Positions 50,393 through 58,805 of a stretch of DNA of 64,000 nucleotides are shown here, piece by piece. Location: contig CABZNT010000003.1 of assembly GCA_902527105.1 (NCBI GenBank), positions 83,557-147,556 of the forward strand, read 5' to 3'. Source of the stretch: an uncultured Prochlorococcus sp. (GTDB lineage Bacteria > Cyanobacteriota > Cyanobacteriia > PCC-6307 > Cyanobiaceae). Both the position numbers and the translations under genes were made by a program. Each line of letters opens with the position of its first letter. Within the stretch, counting starts at the first letter, position 1. The notes under the pieces were generated by a model. The model saw nothing but the letters and a program-made list of their open reading frames with translations. It did no database searches and had not been told where the DNA came from.

Positions 50393-50849
50393 CAGGTGTC
50401 CACGTAATTGAATCTTTTGGGTCAATTAAGTTAACTCTCACAACATCTGCTTCGTAAGCTTGTTGATCACGAGGATTTCTAGAAAGTGTCAAAAACACAG
50501 TATCTTCAGGAAACTTCATGCAATGCTCTACTAAGGGTGGAGTAAAAATCATTTCACCCTTGTTAGCAATAATTAAATTGGGTTTTTTTGGAGAGTCGAC
50601 TTTCCTATGAAAATATTCTATTTTCCCTGAAATTACGTAACAGTAGTGCCAGTCAGTTTTATGGTAATGATTTGCTCTTAAAGCACCTGCTTTTGAGGTT
50701 ATCATGACAGCACTTTGCATCATTAAATCAACTAAAGGTTGAATCGATCCTCTCTTATCAACAAAAGGTTCACCTAAATCCACTAATGTTTTTGTTGGCC
50801 ATTTATTCATTTCTTCTTTCGTTACCGGAGTAATCTTTGGATTAGTCAT
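50382..50849 (-). CDS. Cupin-domain protein, sugar isomerase/epimerase-like
   Basis: The 155-residue protein has a cupin core with ANHYHKTDWHYCYVISGKIE (metal or substrate histidines), and later MIFTPPLVEHCMKF. It resembles WxcM/FdtA or RmlC-type sugar-nucleotide enzymes. Those isomerise or epimerise keto sugars; which of them applies here is unknown. The gene sits between a GT2 (5-bp gap) and the C-methyltransferase (11-bp overlap), so it probably works on the same nucleotide sugar. It contains a long C-terminal extension rich in charged residues. Confidence 0.75.
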   Translation of the reverse strand: MTNPKITPVTKEEMNKWPTKTLVDLGEPFVDKRGSIQPLVDLMMQSAVMITSKAGALRANHYHKTDWHYCYVISGKIEYFHRKVDSPKKPNLIIANKGEMIFTPPLVEHCMKFPEDTVFLTLSRNPRDQQAYEADVVRVNLIDPKDSITWTPDEK

Positions 50850-50854
50850 TAAAT

Positions 50855-51556
50855 CTAATTTTTAGGGAAAAATTTCTTAAGAATTATTGTTAATAATACA
50901 CTAATAGCATTATGAGCTCTTATCTTTTTACCCTCCGCATAAGTTCTACCGTAATAATTAATAGGTACTTCATAAAAAGATTTTCCATTAGCAACTACTT
51001 TAGAAAGTATCTCAGCTTGTTGTTCCCACCCACTTGTTTCTAAATTATTTGGATTAATCAAACACCTTCTAAATAACAAATAACAACTATAAATATCTGT
51101 GAAAGTTGTATTATTGAAAACATTAAAAGCAAACGTGATAAACCTATTTCCTAATTTATGCCAAAAATAATATACCCTTGTTAATTGTGAAGCTGAGAGC
51201 CTACTTCCCATTACTACATCAGCATCAAAACGTAAAACAGGTTCAACTAATTTGACATAATCTTGAGGATCATATTCAAGATCTGCATCCTGAAATAGAA
51301 CATATTTACCAGTAGCTTGCAATAGACCCTGTTTTACAGCAGCACCTTTTCCGCTATTTATTTTTAATTTAATTAAATGATTAAAGAATTTTTTATTTTT
51401 TTCTAATAATAGGGGAGTGTTATCTGTAGAACAGTCATCAATAATAATTACTTCTTTATCAATTCCATCTAAATTTACATTATTGACTTTTTCCAATAAT
51501 TTTATGATTGTTTTTTCCTCATTAAAAACTGGTATTATTATTGAAATTCTTATCAT
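50855..51556 (-). CDS. Family 2 glycosyltransferase (dolichyl-phosphate type)
   Basis: The 233-residue protein has SIIIPVFNEEKTIIKLLEKV, EVIIIDDCSTDNT, GKGAAVKQGL, the metal-binding FQDADLEYDPQDY, and VMGSRL. It resembles the short dolichol-phosphate-mannose synthase or GtrB type, without the C-terminal membrane pair. It is the first gene of the seven-gene operon and would load a sugar onto undecaprenyl phosphate. The upstream 515-bp AT-rich spacer likely contains the operon promoter. Donor unknown. Confidence 0.85.
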   Translation of the reverse strand: MIRISIIIPVFNEEKTIIKLLEKVNNVNLDGIDKEVIIIDDCSTDNTPLLLEKNKKFFNHLIKLKINSGKGAAVKQGLLQATGKYVLFQDADLEYDPQDYVKLVEPVLRFDADVVMGSRLSASQLTRVYYFWHKLGNRFITFAFNVFNNTTFTDIYSCYLLFRRCLINPNNLETSGWEQQAEILSKVVANGKSFYEVPINYYGRTYAEGKKIRAHNAISVLLTIILKKFFPKN

Positions 51557-52071
51557 AAGATTTAATTATTTATAAATTTTTGAATATCTAATTTCCTATT
51601 AATTTATTCTTGATATTATAGTTATCTATCTAAAATAATACAAGCAATTCAATTATAAGTTTACTGAAGCTAATAAAGTTAATACTTAAATTTAATTTAA
51701 ATTCTTCAAATTTCAATGATATCTTTCATCACAATAAAATAAACAATAAATAAAGAATTATCTTGCATCTATTGACAAAAGATAAGGCCTTAAATAAATC
51801 AAAAGTATAATTTAAATAACCTAATTAGTCTAATTTAAAGTATAAAAAATTGATAGAGGAAATTTTTTAAAATTCAGTTTAATTAGCACATTCCAGAATC
51901 GAATAACAATAGTTTTAGTTTAGGAATTCAAATAGTTTTTTTCCAAAAATCATACACAACAAAAATTAAAATTATATTGACATTCCATAAATAAGAATAA
52001 ACAAAGCTTTTTATAAATCTTTTTTTGGTGGGCTTTCTGAAACTTATTAACACTTCCTAAGAACAAATAAA
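51557..52071. other. AT-rich non-coding stretch upstream of the sugar operon
   Basis: About 515 bp without a supportable gene; it should contain the promoter of the operon running leftward from 51556. Short minus-strand frames exist, including one crossing the tRNA-Ser fragment, but they show no conserved features. It borders the tRNA-Ser-derived repeat at 52072. Confidence 0.55.
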
Positions 52072-52088
52072 ACGGAGAGGGAGGGATT
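52072..52088 (-). repeat. tRNA-Ser 3'-end fragment, putative att site
   Basis: ACGGAGAGGGAGGGATT here is identical to 53661-53677, which covers the T-arm end, acceptor 3' strand and discriminator of tRNA-Ser(GCT). Flanks on both sides are similar but imperfect (TAA-A/T before, AACC two bases after). No other tRNA arm is present, so this is not a functional tRNA. Confidence 0.88.
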
Positions 52089-52143
52089 AAAACCAAGAAA
52101 TATTGGGACAAAATGGGGCGATATGACACAACAATGGTCAATT

Positions 52144-52184
52144 TTTTAGTGGATACAGAGGTTTCGTAACCCTTTTCGTAACCC
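52144..52184 (+). repeat. Left arm-type direct-repeat block
   Basis: TTTTAGTGGAT at 52144-52154 is followed by CGTAACCC at 52165-52172 and again at 52177-52184, a 12-bp period. The same words occur in the same order and orientation near the right end of the element (53470-53545). This suggests binding sites for one recombinase or other DNA-binding protein. Confidence 0.75.
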
Positions 52185-52285
52185 TAAAATTTTGTATTTT
52201 CTAAACTCTTAAATCAAAAGAATTTAATAAAACATTTATTCTAAATTTTTTAATGCTAAAAAATAATTAAATTTAAAGACAAACA

Positions 52286-52882
52286 ATGTTGAGTAATTTT
52301 GACGCTGCTGTTGAAGCAGCACTTATTAGAAAAGAGATTTCAAGCAAAGAAATAGCTGATGAGAAAAGATCTGGACAAAGAGGAAATAATTTTGAATTAA
52401 AAAACTCAAATGGGAAAGTTGTAAGCAGAATATCTATGGAAAGAGTAGAACAATTAAAAGATCCAGAGACACTAGAAAAAGCAAAAGAAGCGGCAAAGCC
52501 AAAACCAGTAATACCAAAAGAAGAACTTGAAGCTCAAGCTTTGGCTGAAAGAGAAGCCTTAATAGAAAAGAAAAAAGCCGAGGAAGCTGCCTTCCTCAAT
52601 ACGCTTCAGGAAAAAGGGATAAAGAGATGGGATTATAAACATCTACGACTTGATTACAAAGGTAGAGGTATAACTCAAGAAATAAATCTTTTGGATATTG
52701 ATGGCGAAAGAGTTAGGGGTTGGTCAGATAATTTCTCTTCAAAAGAAGTGCCAACATTGCCTGAGATTTTAAACAAACTAGGAGCTGATGGATGGGAGAT
52801 GATTTCTCACGTGGTAAATCAGGATTTAGCTCAAAATGGAACTACTATGCATTACTACAATTTCAAAAGAGAGAAATTATGA
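52286..52882 (+). CDS. Unknown protein with coiled coil and DUF4177-like C-terminus
   Basis: I do not recognise this 198-residue protein. Residues about 60-105 form a Glu/Lys/Ala-rich coiled coil (KEELEAQALAEREALIEKKK). The C-terminal third resembles the small DUF4177 fold: KRWDYKHLRLDYKGRG, then LNKLGADGWEMISHVV and MHYYNFKREK. No membrane segment or catalytic signature is seen. It is the first gene inside the tRNA-Ser-bounded interval, and its TGA overlaps the next ATG by 4 bp. Role unknown. Confidence 0.72.
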   Translation: MLSNFDAAVEAALIRKEISSKEIADEKRSGQRGNNFELKNSNGKVVSRISMERVEQLKDPETLEKAKEAAKPKPVIPKEELEAQALAEREALIEKKKAEEAAFLNTLQEKGIKRWDYKHLRLDYKGRGITQEINLLDIDGERVRGWSDNFSSKEVPTLPEILNKLGADGWEMISHVVNQDLAQNGTTMHYYNFKREKL

Positions 52883-53025
52883 AAGATGATTTTAAAGATT
52901 TTGTAGACAATTACAAAAAAGACCCAGATAAAGTTAAACAAAAAAAACAGGCGCAATTAAAACGAAAAAAAAACAAGCCAAGGAAAAATATATTTAACTT
53001 TAGATTTTGGGAATGGATGGGTTGA
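52879..53025 (+). CDS. Small basic protein, unknown function
   Basis: This 48-residue ORF starts MKDDFKDFVDNYKKDPDK, has a highly basic middle (KQKKQAQLKRKKNKPRK), and ends with an aromatic FNFRFWEWMG. Its ATG overlaps the stop of the preceding gene (ATGA), typical of translational coupling, which is the main support that it is real. The basic and aromatic ends could contact nucleic acid or membrane. I cannot assign a function. A longer upstream start exists in frame but would overlap the previous gene by about 90 bp. Confidence 0.55.
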   Translation: MKDDFKDFVDNYKKDPDKVKQKKQAQLKRKKNKPRKNIFNFRFWEWMG

Positions 53026-53085
53026 ATGAAACTATTTGCATTGACAGTCGATCTAAAATAGGGGGATAAAAAACCTCTTAATTTA

Positions 53086-53448
53086 ATGTCATTAAAATTC
53101 ATTGAAGAATTTGATAATGCTTCAACAAAAACTGCACCTGGCTCAAGAGGTATAGGGATATTAAATATATTTACAGTTGTGGGTTGCATAATTGCTGTCC
53201 CATTTACTTTTGGAACAAGTCTTTTTGGATTATTGGCTGTGCCAATTTATGCCGCCTTACAATCAATTGCTAATGAGACTTATAGAACAAGATTATTCAC
53301 TGAAATTCAAACTCAGATAATTGCTGAAAAGGAAGGATTATTTAATACTCCACGTTTGAGGAGAAGAGTTAGTTCAGCCCCAATTATTGATGAAGAACCT
53401 ATTGATGAAACTGACGATATTGATCAAGAGAATTCGGATGATAAATAA
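53086..53448 (+). CDS. Small membrane protein with acidic tail, unknown function
   Basis: I do not recognise this 120-residue protein. It has one or two hydrophobic helices between about residues 23 and 57 (GILNIFTVVGCIIAVPFTFG and SLFGLLAVPIYAALQSI). A charged helix follows, with RTRLFTEIQTQIIAEKEG, then a strongly acidic C-terminus (EEPIDETDDIDQENSDD). It is the last gene before the right-hand repeat block in the tRNA-Ser interval. The 60-bp gap from the previous gene leaves operon membership unclear. Confidence 0.65.
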   Translation: MSLKFIEEFDNASTKTAPGSRGIGILNIFTVVGCIIAVPFTFGTSLFGLLAVPIYAALQSIANETYRTRLFTEIQTQIIAEKEGLFNTPRLRRRVSSAPIIDEEPIDETDDIDQENSDDK

Positions 53449-53469
53449 GAGGATTACTACTTGAAAAGC

Positions 53470-53545
53470 TTTTAGTGGATTTACTAATTTATGCGTGAAC
53501 CCATTTTAGGAATTAGAAAAGTTTTTGTAACCCTAACCGTAACCC
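53470..53545 (+). repeat. Right arm-type direct-repeat block
   Basis: TTTTAGTGGAT at 53470-53480 is followed by the related CGTGAACCC (53494-53502), then TGTAACCC (53526-53533) and CGTAACCC (53538-53545) with the same 12-bp spacing as in the left block. It lies about 115 bp inside the intact tRNA-Ser 3' end. Order and orientation match the left block. Confidence 0.75.
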
Positions 53546-53661
53546 CTATTCCAGATATCTTATGGGACGATTAAGATACTTCTGAAACTAAGAAATCGGC
53601 TTATAGCAATTGTTTTGAACCATTATGGGACTATATGGGTCTTCTTGAACTTCTAATAATA

Positions 53662-53750
53662 CGGAGAGGGAGGGATTCGAACCCTCGACAAAAGTTACCT
53701 CCTGTAACTCCTTAGCAGGGAGCCGCTTTCAACCACTCAGCCACCTCTCC
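53662..53750 (-). tRNA. tRNA-Ser (anticodon GCT)
   Basis: A complete class II tRNA on the minus strand. The acceptor is GGAGAGG/CCTCTCC with discriminator G, the D-arm region is GGCTGAGTGG, and the anticodon stem is CTCC/GGAG around CTGCTAA, giving anticodon GCT for AGC/AGT codons. A long variable arm follows, then the T-arm GAGGG/CCCTC with TTCGAAT. Its 3' end is repeated at 52072-52088. Confidence 0.97.
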
Positions 53751-53811
53751 AGTTCTTATACATTATCAATTTTTATGCAAACATTCAAAATTTTTTATTT
53801 AATCGAAATGT

Positions 53812-55011
53812 CTAGTCAACTTGAACTTTCGGTAATCTATTTTTAAAAGAACAAAGAATTTCCCAAGGAATAGTATTAGATTCTCTTGCCCAATCAATAG
53901 GAGAAATTGTTTTATCTCCATCAGATCCTAGTAATACCATGGTACTACCAACTTTAATTTCATTCGAATCTGTTATGTCTACCATCATTTGATCCATAGT
54001 TATAGATCCAACTTGAGGATAAAATTTATTATTATGGATAACGCTTATTTTATTTGAAAGATTTCTTGGTACACCATCTGCATATCCAATACTTAATACA
54101 GCTAACTTAGTTTTTCTATGACTTACAAATTTGCCTCCATAACTTACACTTACCCCTTTATCAATAGTTCTTATAAAAGCTACTTTGACCTTCAAAGATA
54201 AAGCAGGTTTAAGCTTTAAATTGGTACTTAAATTTAACATAGGTTTATATCCATACATAGATAGTCCAACACGTACCATATGAAAATGGAAACTTTTATC
54301 AAGAAGCATCCCCGCTGAGTTAGCTAAATGAATCTTGATATTTTTATTGCTATCAACATTAATTTGCTTTAATAATTCCTCGAACTTCTGCCTTTGTAGT
54401 TGTGTATTACTTTTTGGATCTAATGAGTTGAGTTCATCTGCAGATGATAAATGACTAAATATTCCCTCAATAGAAATATTGTCAAAAAATTTGATTTTTT
54501 CATATTGCCGAACAAATTTATTGTATTCGAATCCTAATCTTGACATTCCTGTATCAACTTTAAGATGCAAAGGAAATTTCAATCCAAAGTGGTTCCCAAT
54601 ATTATTACAAATTAAACATTCTCTTATACTACTGATAGTTGGCATCAGATTATTTTTAAAAGATATAATGAGATCCTTTTTCGTATAGAGATTTCCGAGG
54701 ATAAGTATTGGTTTTTTAACTCCACAAGAACGAAGCTTTATTCCTTCATTTAATGTGGCAACTCCTAATTGAGAAGCTCCACCCTTGATAGCGTACTCTG
54801 ATACTAATTTCGCATCATGTCCATATCCATCAGCTTTAACAACTGCCATAAATTGACAATTTTTACTTAATTTTGATCTTAACTGTCTAACGTTTGTTTC
54901 AATTGCTTTAACTTTAACTTCAATCCATGCTCTTTGTTTTAGATCTATATCTTTCTCAAAGTTTGGAAATTTATCAAAATTAAATACGTGATTTGATTGC
55001 CTATTTTGCAT
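53812..55011 (-). CDS. alr: Alanine racemase
   Basis: This 399-residue PLP enzyme interconverts L- and D-alanine for peptidoglycan. The PLP lysine is Lys59 in MAVVKADGYGHDA; the catalytic tyrosine is in SVSYGGKF. The family core also includes VDTGMSRLGF and GSITMDQMMVDIT. An N-terminal extension of about 25 residues precedes the barrel. It lies 61 bp upstream (in tRNA-Ser orientation) of tRNA-Ser. The HNH gene is divergent, and its true start at 55080 leaves a 68-bp gap. Confidence 0.96.
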   Translation of the reverse strand: MQNRQSNHVFNFDKFPNFEKDIDLKQRAWIEVKVKAIETNVRQLRSKLSKNCQFMAVVKADGYGHDAKLVSEYAIKGGASQLGVATLNEGIKLRSCGVKKPILILGNLYTKKDLIISFKNNLMPTISSIRECLICNNIGNHFGLKFPLHLKVDTGMSRLGFEYNKFVRQYEKIKFFDNISIEGIFSHLSSADELNSLDPKSNTQLQRQKFEELLKQINVDSNKNIKIHLANSAGMLLDKSFHFHMVRVGLSMYGYKPMLNLSTNLKLKPALSLKVKVAFIRTIDKGVSVSYGGKFVSHRKTKLAVLSIGYADGVPRNLSNKISVIHNNKFYPQVGSITMDQMMVDITDSNEIKVGSTMVLLGSDGDKTISPIDWARESNTIPWEILCSFKNRLPKVQVD

Positions 55012-55079
55012 TAACTTTGCACAATTATATGCGCTTATTGAAATATACAGTTAGCATGACATGTAAATTGTATTTTGAC

Positions 55080-55586
55080 ATGGGTCAGACTCTAGTTTTA
55101 AATGCATCTTATGAACCTTTAAACATCACTTCGTGGCGAAGAGCTGTAATTTTGATGATCAAAGGTAAAGCAGAAAGCCTAGAGGAAGATAAATCATATT
55201 CAATACATAGCGGAAAAAAGTTGCCGACAGTTATAAGACTTCGTTACTACGTGAAGGTGCCTTTTAGAGAGGTTTCTTTAACAAGAAAAAACATTCTTCT
55301 AAGAGATAATAATGCTTGCCAATACTGTAACTATAGGGGTAGTGACCTATCAATAGATCATGTTTTACCAAGAAGCAGGGGTGGAACAGATAACTGGGAA
55401 AATGTTACTACAGCATGTCTCAGATGTAATGTACAAAAAGGTAATAGAACCCCTGAAGAGGCAAATATGCCCTTAAAACGCAAGCCTTATCGTCCATTAA
55501 GTAATCTAAATTTTGAAGCTACAAGACAAATTGACTCTGGCAGGCATAAAGAATGGAGTAAATACGTAATAGGAGTTGCAATCTAA
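55080..55586 (+). CDS. HNH endonuclease-domain protein
   Basis: The 168-residue protein starts MGQTLVLNASYEPLNITSWR. It has an HNH domain with Cys80-x2-Cys83 (ACQYC), Asp93-His94 (IDHVLPRSRGG), Asn108 and Cys113-x2-Cys116 (CLRCN), with a structural zinc. This compact HNH type is conserved in cyanobacteria. It is not obviously linked to a restriction or CRISPR system and its role is unknown. The ATG at 55080 is chosen because LVLNASYEPL is the usual N-terminus; in-frame ATGs upstream would overlap alr. It converges with prfA after 12 bp. Confidence 0.88.
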   Translation: MGQTLVLNASYEPLNITSWRRAVILMIKGKAESLEEDKSYSIHSGKKLPTVIRLRYYVKVPFREVSLTRKNILLRDNNACQYCNYRGSDLSIDHVLPRSRGGTDNWENVTTACLRCNVQKGNRTPEEANMPLKRKPYRPLSNLNFEATRQIDSGRHKEWSKYVIGVAI

Positions 55587-55598
55587 TAAAAAAAAATC

Positions 55599-56693
55599 TT
55601 AATTTACTTCGTTATTAAAATCTTCCATCATCCTTTTTTGTTCTTGCGCTATGCATGCATCAATAACTTCTTCCAATTGACCAGCAAGAATTGGCTCAAG
55701 TGAAAAGTTGGAACCTAATCTATGATCAGTTGTCCTGTTATCTTTAAAATTATAAGTTCTGATTTTTTCACTTCTATCGCCTGTTCCAACCTGGGAAAGC
55801 CTTTGTGATCTTTCTTTTGCATTGGCTTCTTTTATTTGAATTTCATACAATTTAGCTCTTAAAATTTCCATTGCTCGTTCGCGATTTTGCAATTGTGATC
55901 TCTCTTGAGTACAAAAAACTCTTATTCCTGTAGGCTTGTGGAGAAGATCAATAGCTGTCTCTACCTTATTAACATTTTGTCCCCCTGCACCTCCTGATCT
56001 GGCTGTGCCAACCTCTAGATCTGTTGGATCAATTTTAACCTCAACAGGATCAGCTTCAGGCATGACGGCAACTGTAGCAGTGGAGGTGTGCACTCTACCT
56101 TGAGATTCAGTAGCTGGAACTCTTTGAACTCTATGGACACCAGCCTCAAATTTAAGTTGACTATATACAGAATCACCCTTAACGGAAATAACTAACTCCT
56201 TAAAACCTCCCATATCTGACTCGGAAGCACTAACAGGTTTTACAGACCATCCAATTTTTTGTCCATATCTTTCATACATTCTTGCTAAATCGCCTGCCCA
56301 GATACAAGCTTCGTTACCTCCAGCGCCGGCTCTGATTTCTAACATTACACTTCTTTCATCTCTTGGATCTTTTGGCAATAAGGCGATTGTGGTTTTTTGA
56401 ATAAGTTTATTCTTAAATTCCTCTAGAGTTATTAACTCCTCATTTATCAAAGATTCCATTTCTTTATCATTTCTATTCTCTTTTAGTAGATTTTTTGAAT
56501 CTTCTATCTCTTTATCAGTATCAAGCAACTTATTAAAATCAATCACCAAAGGTTCTAATTTTGACCTTTCTCTTGCTATCGATTCTAATTTTCTTGGATC
56601 ATTAGCTATATCAGGATCTGCAAGCTGCACTTCCAAATTTACAAAACTTTCTGAAGCAGTTTTCAACCTTGCAATTAATGTTGAGTATTCCAA
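55599..56693 (-). CDS. prfA: Peptide chain release factor 1
   Basis: The 364-residue protein has the GGQ motif for peptidyl-tRNA hydrolysis ([14 protein letters not shown]). The family core includes [16 protein letters not shown] and [14 protein letters not shown], and the RF1-type stop-codon-recognition region lies in domain 2. RF1 reads UAA and UAG. It is last of the long ribosomal superoperon, 28 bp after rpmE, and converges with the HNH gene. Length is normal. Confidence 0.97.
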   Translation of the reverse strand: MEYSTLIARLKTASESFVNLEVQLADPDIANDPRKLESIARERSKLEPLVIDFNKLLDTDKEIEDSKNLLKENRNDKEMESLINEELITLEEFKNKLIQKTTIALLPKDPRDERSVMLEIRAGAGGNEACIWAGDLARMYERYGQKIGWSVKPVSASESDMGGFKELVISVKGDSVYSQLKFEAGVHRVQRVPATESQGRVHTSTATVAVMPEADPVEVKIDPTDLEVGTARSGGAGGQNVNKVETAIDLLHKPTGIRVFCTQERSQLQNRERAMEILRAKLYEIQIKEANAKERSQRLSQVGTGDRSEKIRTYNFKDNRTTDHRLGSNFSLEPILAGQLEEVIDACIAQEQKRMMEDFNNEVN

Positions 56694-56721
56694 TTGAAAT
56701 TTTGCTTAATTTTTGAAAATT

Positions 56722-56982
56722 CTATTTTTTAGAATCTTTTTCTTCTTTTTGCTCTTTTGATGTAGCTGAATTAGCTGTACCCATTCCATATTTTTTCATA
56801 AACCTATCAACCCTGCCTTCTGTATCAAGAATCTTCTGAGTTCCAGTGAAGAAGGGATGATTACCACTCCATACATCAACATGTAATTCAGGTTGCGTTG
56901 AGCCAGTTGTCATTACAATCTCTCCATTACAAATAACTTTTGCATCTGGATACCATTTTGGGTGTATTTCTGATTTTGGCAT
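56722..56982 (-). CDS. rpmE: 50S ribosomal protein L31
   Basis: This 86-residue protein starts MPKSEIHPKWYPDAKVICNG and has VWSGNHPFFTGTQ, the L31 signatures. It lacks the CxxC zinc motif of the zinc-dependent type; one Cys remains (VICNG). The ATG at 56982 is preferred over an upstream in-frame ATG that would overlap rpsI and add an unrelated tail. The C-terminus is a lysine/glutamate-rich extension typical of picocyanobacteria. It lies 13 bp after rpsI. Confidence 0.94.
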   Translation of the reverse strand: MPKSEIHPKWYPDAKVICNGEIVMTTGSTQPELHVDVWSGNHPFFTGTQKILDTEGRVDRFMKKYGMGTANSATSKEQKEEKDSKK

Positions 56983-56995
56983 GATTAAAATTCCT

Positions 56996-57406
56996 TTAAC
57001 GTTTAGAGAATTGTGGAGCTTTTCTAGCTTTTTTAAGACCATATTTTCTTCTTTCCTTAGCTCTAGGATCCCTACTGAGATGACCTTCAGTTTTTAGCGG
57101 TTTCCTATTGTCAGGAGATAATTCGCAAAGTGCTCTTGCTGCTCCTTGCTTAATAGCATCTGCTTGACCAGTCAATCCACCACCAAAAACATTTACAATA
57201 ATATCATAAGAATTTTCAAGGCCTAATGTTTGTAGAGGTGCTTTTATTGCATTTAAATGTAGAGGATTAAAATTCAAATAATCATCTCCAGAACGACCAT
57301 TAATTTTGATTAGCCCATTTCCAGGAATTAAGCGAACTCTAGCAACTGAAGTTTTTCTTCTTCCAGTGCCCCAGTAAACAGCTTTGTTTTTTATTTGACT
57401 ATTCAT
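56996..57406 (-). CDS. rpsI: 30S ribosomal protein S9
   Basis: The 136-residue protein has [21 protein letters not shown] and the conserved [19 protein letters not shown]. It ends with the universal basic tail [11 protein letters not shown], whose terminal arginine contacts P-site tRNA. rplM lies 9 bp upstream and rpmE follows. It starts with ATG at 57406. Confidence 0.97.
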   Translation of the reverse strand: MNSQIKNKAVYWGTGRRKTSVARVRLIPGNGLIKINGRSGDDYLNFNPLHLNAIKAPLQTLGLENSYDIIVNVFGGGLTGQADAIKQGAARALCELSPDNRKPLKTEGHLSRDPRAKERRKYGLKKARKAPQFSKR

Positions 57407-57415
57407 TTTTATAAA

Positions 57416-57847
57416 TTAACAACTTAATAATACAGGATTCTGAGCAGCATGAGGATGATCAGCACCTTTATAAACTTTTAGTTTTTTAAATTGCTGTCTT
57501 CCTAAAGAGTTATGAGGCAGCATACCCTTAACAGCTTGCTCGATGATTCTTTCAGGAATTCTTTCTTGTAGAGACTCAAATTTTTCAATTTTCATTCCTC
57601 CTGGTCTTCCAGAATGTCTCCTATACAATTTTTGTGATGCTTTTTTACCTGTTACCTCAACTTTTTCGGCATTTACTACAATGACAAAATCCCCAGTATC
57701 TAAATGAGGTGTAAAAGTTGGTTTATTCTTACCTCTCAATACAGTTGCAATTTCTGTAGCAAGCCTCCCTAGTGTCTTATCTTTTGCGTCAACTAAAAAC
57801 CAATTTCTTTCAATGGTTTCTAAAGATGGAGTAATTGTTTTATTCAT
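57416..57847 (-). CDS. rplM: 50S ribosomal protein L13
   Basis: This 143-residue protein has [21 protein letters not shown] and [18 protein letters not shown], then [12 protein letters not shown] and [19 protein letters not shown], all L13 hallmarks. It is an early 50S assembly protein. It is paired with rpsI as in nearly all bacteria. The 115-bp gap to truA is the widest near here and may hold a promoter for rplM-rpsI-rpmE-prfA. Confidence 0.97.
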   Translation of the reverse strand: MNKTITPSLETIERNWFLVDAKDKTLGRLATEIATVLRGKNKPTFTPHLDTGDFVIVVNAEKVEVTGKKASQKLYRRHSGRPGGMKIEKFESLQERIPERIIEQAVKGMLPHNSLGRQQFKKLKVYKGADHPHAAQNPVLLSC

Positions 57848-57962
57848 TTACCAAATTTATGCAAATAAATTTAAATTTAGTATTAAATTCTACCTTATTA
57901 GAGGAAAATTAAACAACAGTTTTGAACGATTTACACAAAAAATTCGATTAATTAAAATTTAC

Positions 57963-58769
57963 TTAAGAAAAACCCTTAATTAAAAATACAGGAAAAAAAT
58001 CATTATTATTAATATTTTTAAAAACATTTTCTTCATAAACAGCATTTACGAAACATAACCCCTTAGCTGGAGCAGATTCTTTAACATCATTTTTCTTTTT
58101 GTTTACCCATCTATCGGTAAAAATTCCTGGCGATATTTTTTTTTCTCCAACTAAAACTAGTTGACCAATAATTAAACGAACCATTCCATATAAAAAACCA
58201 GTAGCTTTAATATCAACTAAGATCAAATCTTCTACTCTTTTAATATCTATATTTTTTATTTTTGTAATAGAGTTTTTTCTGTTACTACCACTTTTCTGAA
58301 AGGCAAAAAAATCATGTTCTCCTTCCATTGTCTTAGATGCATTTATCATTAAAACTTCATCTAATACTTTTTGATATCTATGCCATGACCAATTATTGAT
58401 GAACAAGTTAGGGAACTTACTGTTATAGATGACATATCGATAATGTCTATACATTGCTGAATAGCATGCATGCCAACTATCTTTAACCTCAACTGATTCC
58501 AGGATCCTAATTGTTGAGGGTAAAAGACTATTTAAGACATCAGAATAACTATTTCCTGGGATAACACAATCAACATCAAAGTGTACTACTTGGCCTGATG
58601 CATGAACCCCAGCATCAGTTCTACCTGCTGCAAAAGTCTTTACCGTATGATTTGTAATTTTTAAGAGAGCTCTGTCTAAAATTTCTTGAACAGTAATTGC
58701 ATTTTTTTGTTTTTGCCAACCTGAATAATGAGACCCATTATATTGGACTAGTAAAGCTACCCTTTTCAA
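57963..58769 (-). CDS. truA: tRNA pseudouridine synthase A
   Basis: The 268-residue enzyme makes pseudouridine at positions 38-40 of tRNA anticodon stems. The catalytic aspartate is in AGRTDAGVHASGQV. VALLVQYNGSHYSGWQKQ is the usual start, and the later FLYGMVRLIIGQLVLVG is also family-specific. It sits between rplQ (36-bp gap) and rplM, its normal place in cyanobacterial ribosomal clusters. The C-terminal extension after about residue 245 is lineage-specific. Confidence 0.95.
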   Translation of the reverse strand: MKRVALLVQYNGSHYSGWQKQKNAITVQEILDRALLKITNHTVKTFAAGRTDAGVHASGQVVHFDVDCVIPGNSYSDVLNSLLPSTIRILESVEVKDSWHACYSAMYRHYRYVIYNSKFPNLFINNWSWHRYQKVLDEVLMINASKTMEGEHDFFAFQKSGSNRKNSITKIKNIDIKRVEDLILVDIKATGFLYGMVRLIIGQLVLVGEKKISPGIFTDRWVNKKKNDVKESAPAKGLCFVNAVYEENVFKNINNNDFFPVFLIKGFS

Positions 58770-58805
58770 AAGTTATTTTTAGTAAAAGCCTCTTTGTTAA
58801 CTGAC

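Larger units (their letters stand above)
52072..53677. mobile_element. Putative small tRNA-Ser-integrated element
   Basis: The interval lies between a 17-bp fragment of the tRNA-Ser(GCT) 3' end (52072-52088) and the intact tRNA-Ser gene, whose matching end is at 53661-53677. The copies are in the same orientation, as expected for attachment sites left by integration at a tRNA 3' end. Inside each end is a direct-repeat block with CGTAACCC motifs that resemble arm-type integrase sites. It encloses three unknown genes and no integrase. It could be a non-autonomous satellite or a decayed element such as a tycheposon-type island of Prochlorococcus. Boundaries are inferred. Confidence 0.65.

Noticed and set aside
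51950..52141. 63-codon minus-strand frame crossing the tRNA-Ser fragment
   Set aside because: Aromatic-rich composition without any family pattern, no coupled neighbour, and it reads through the att-like repeat.
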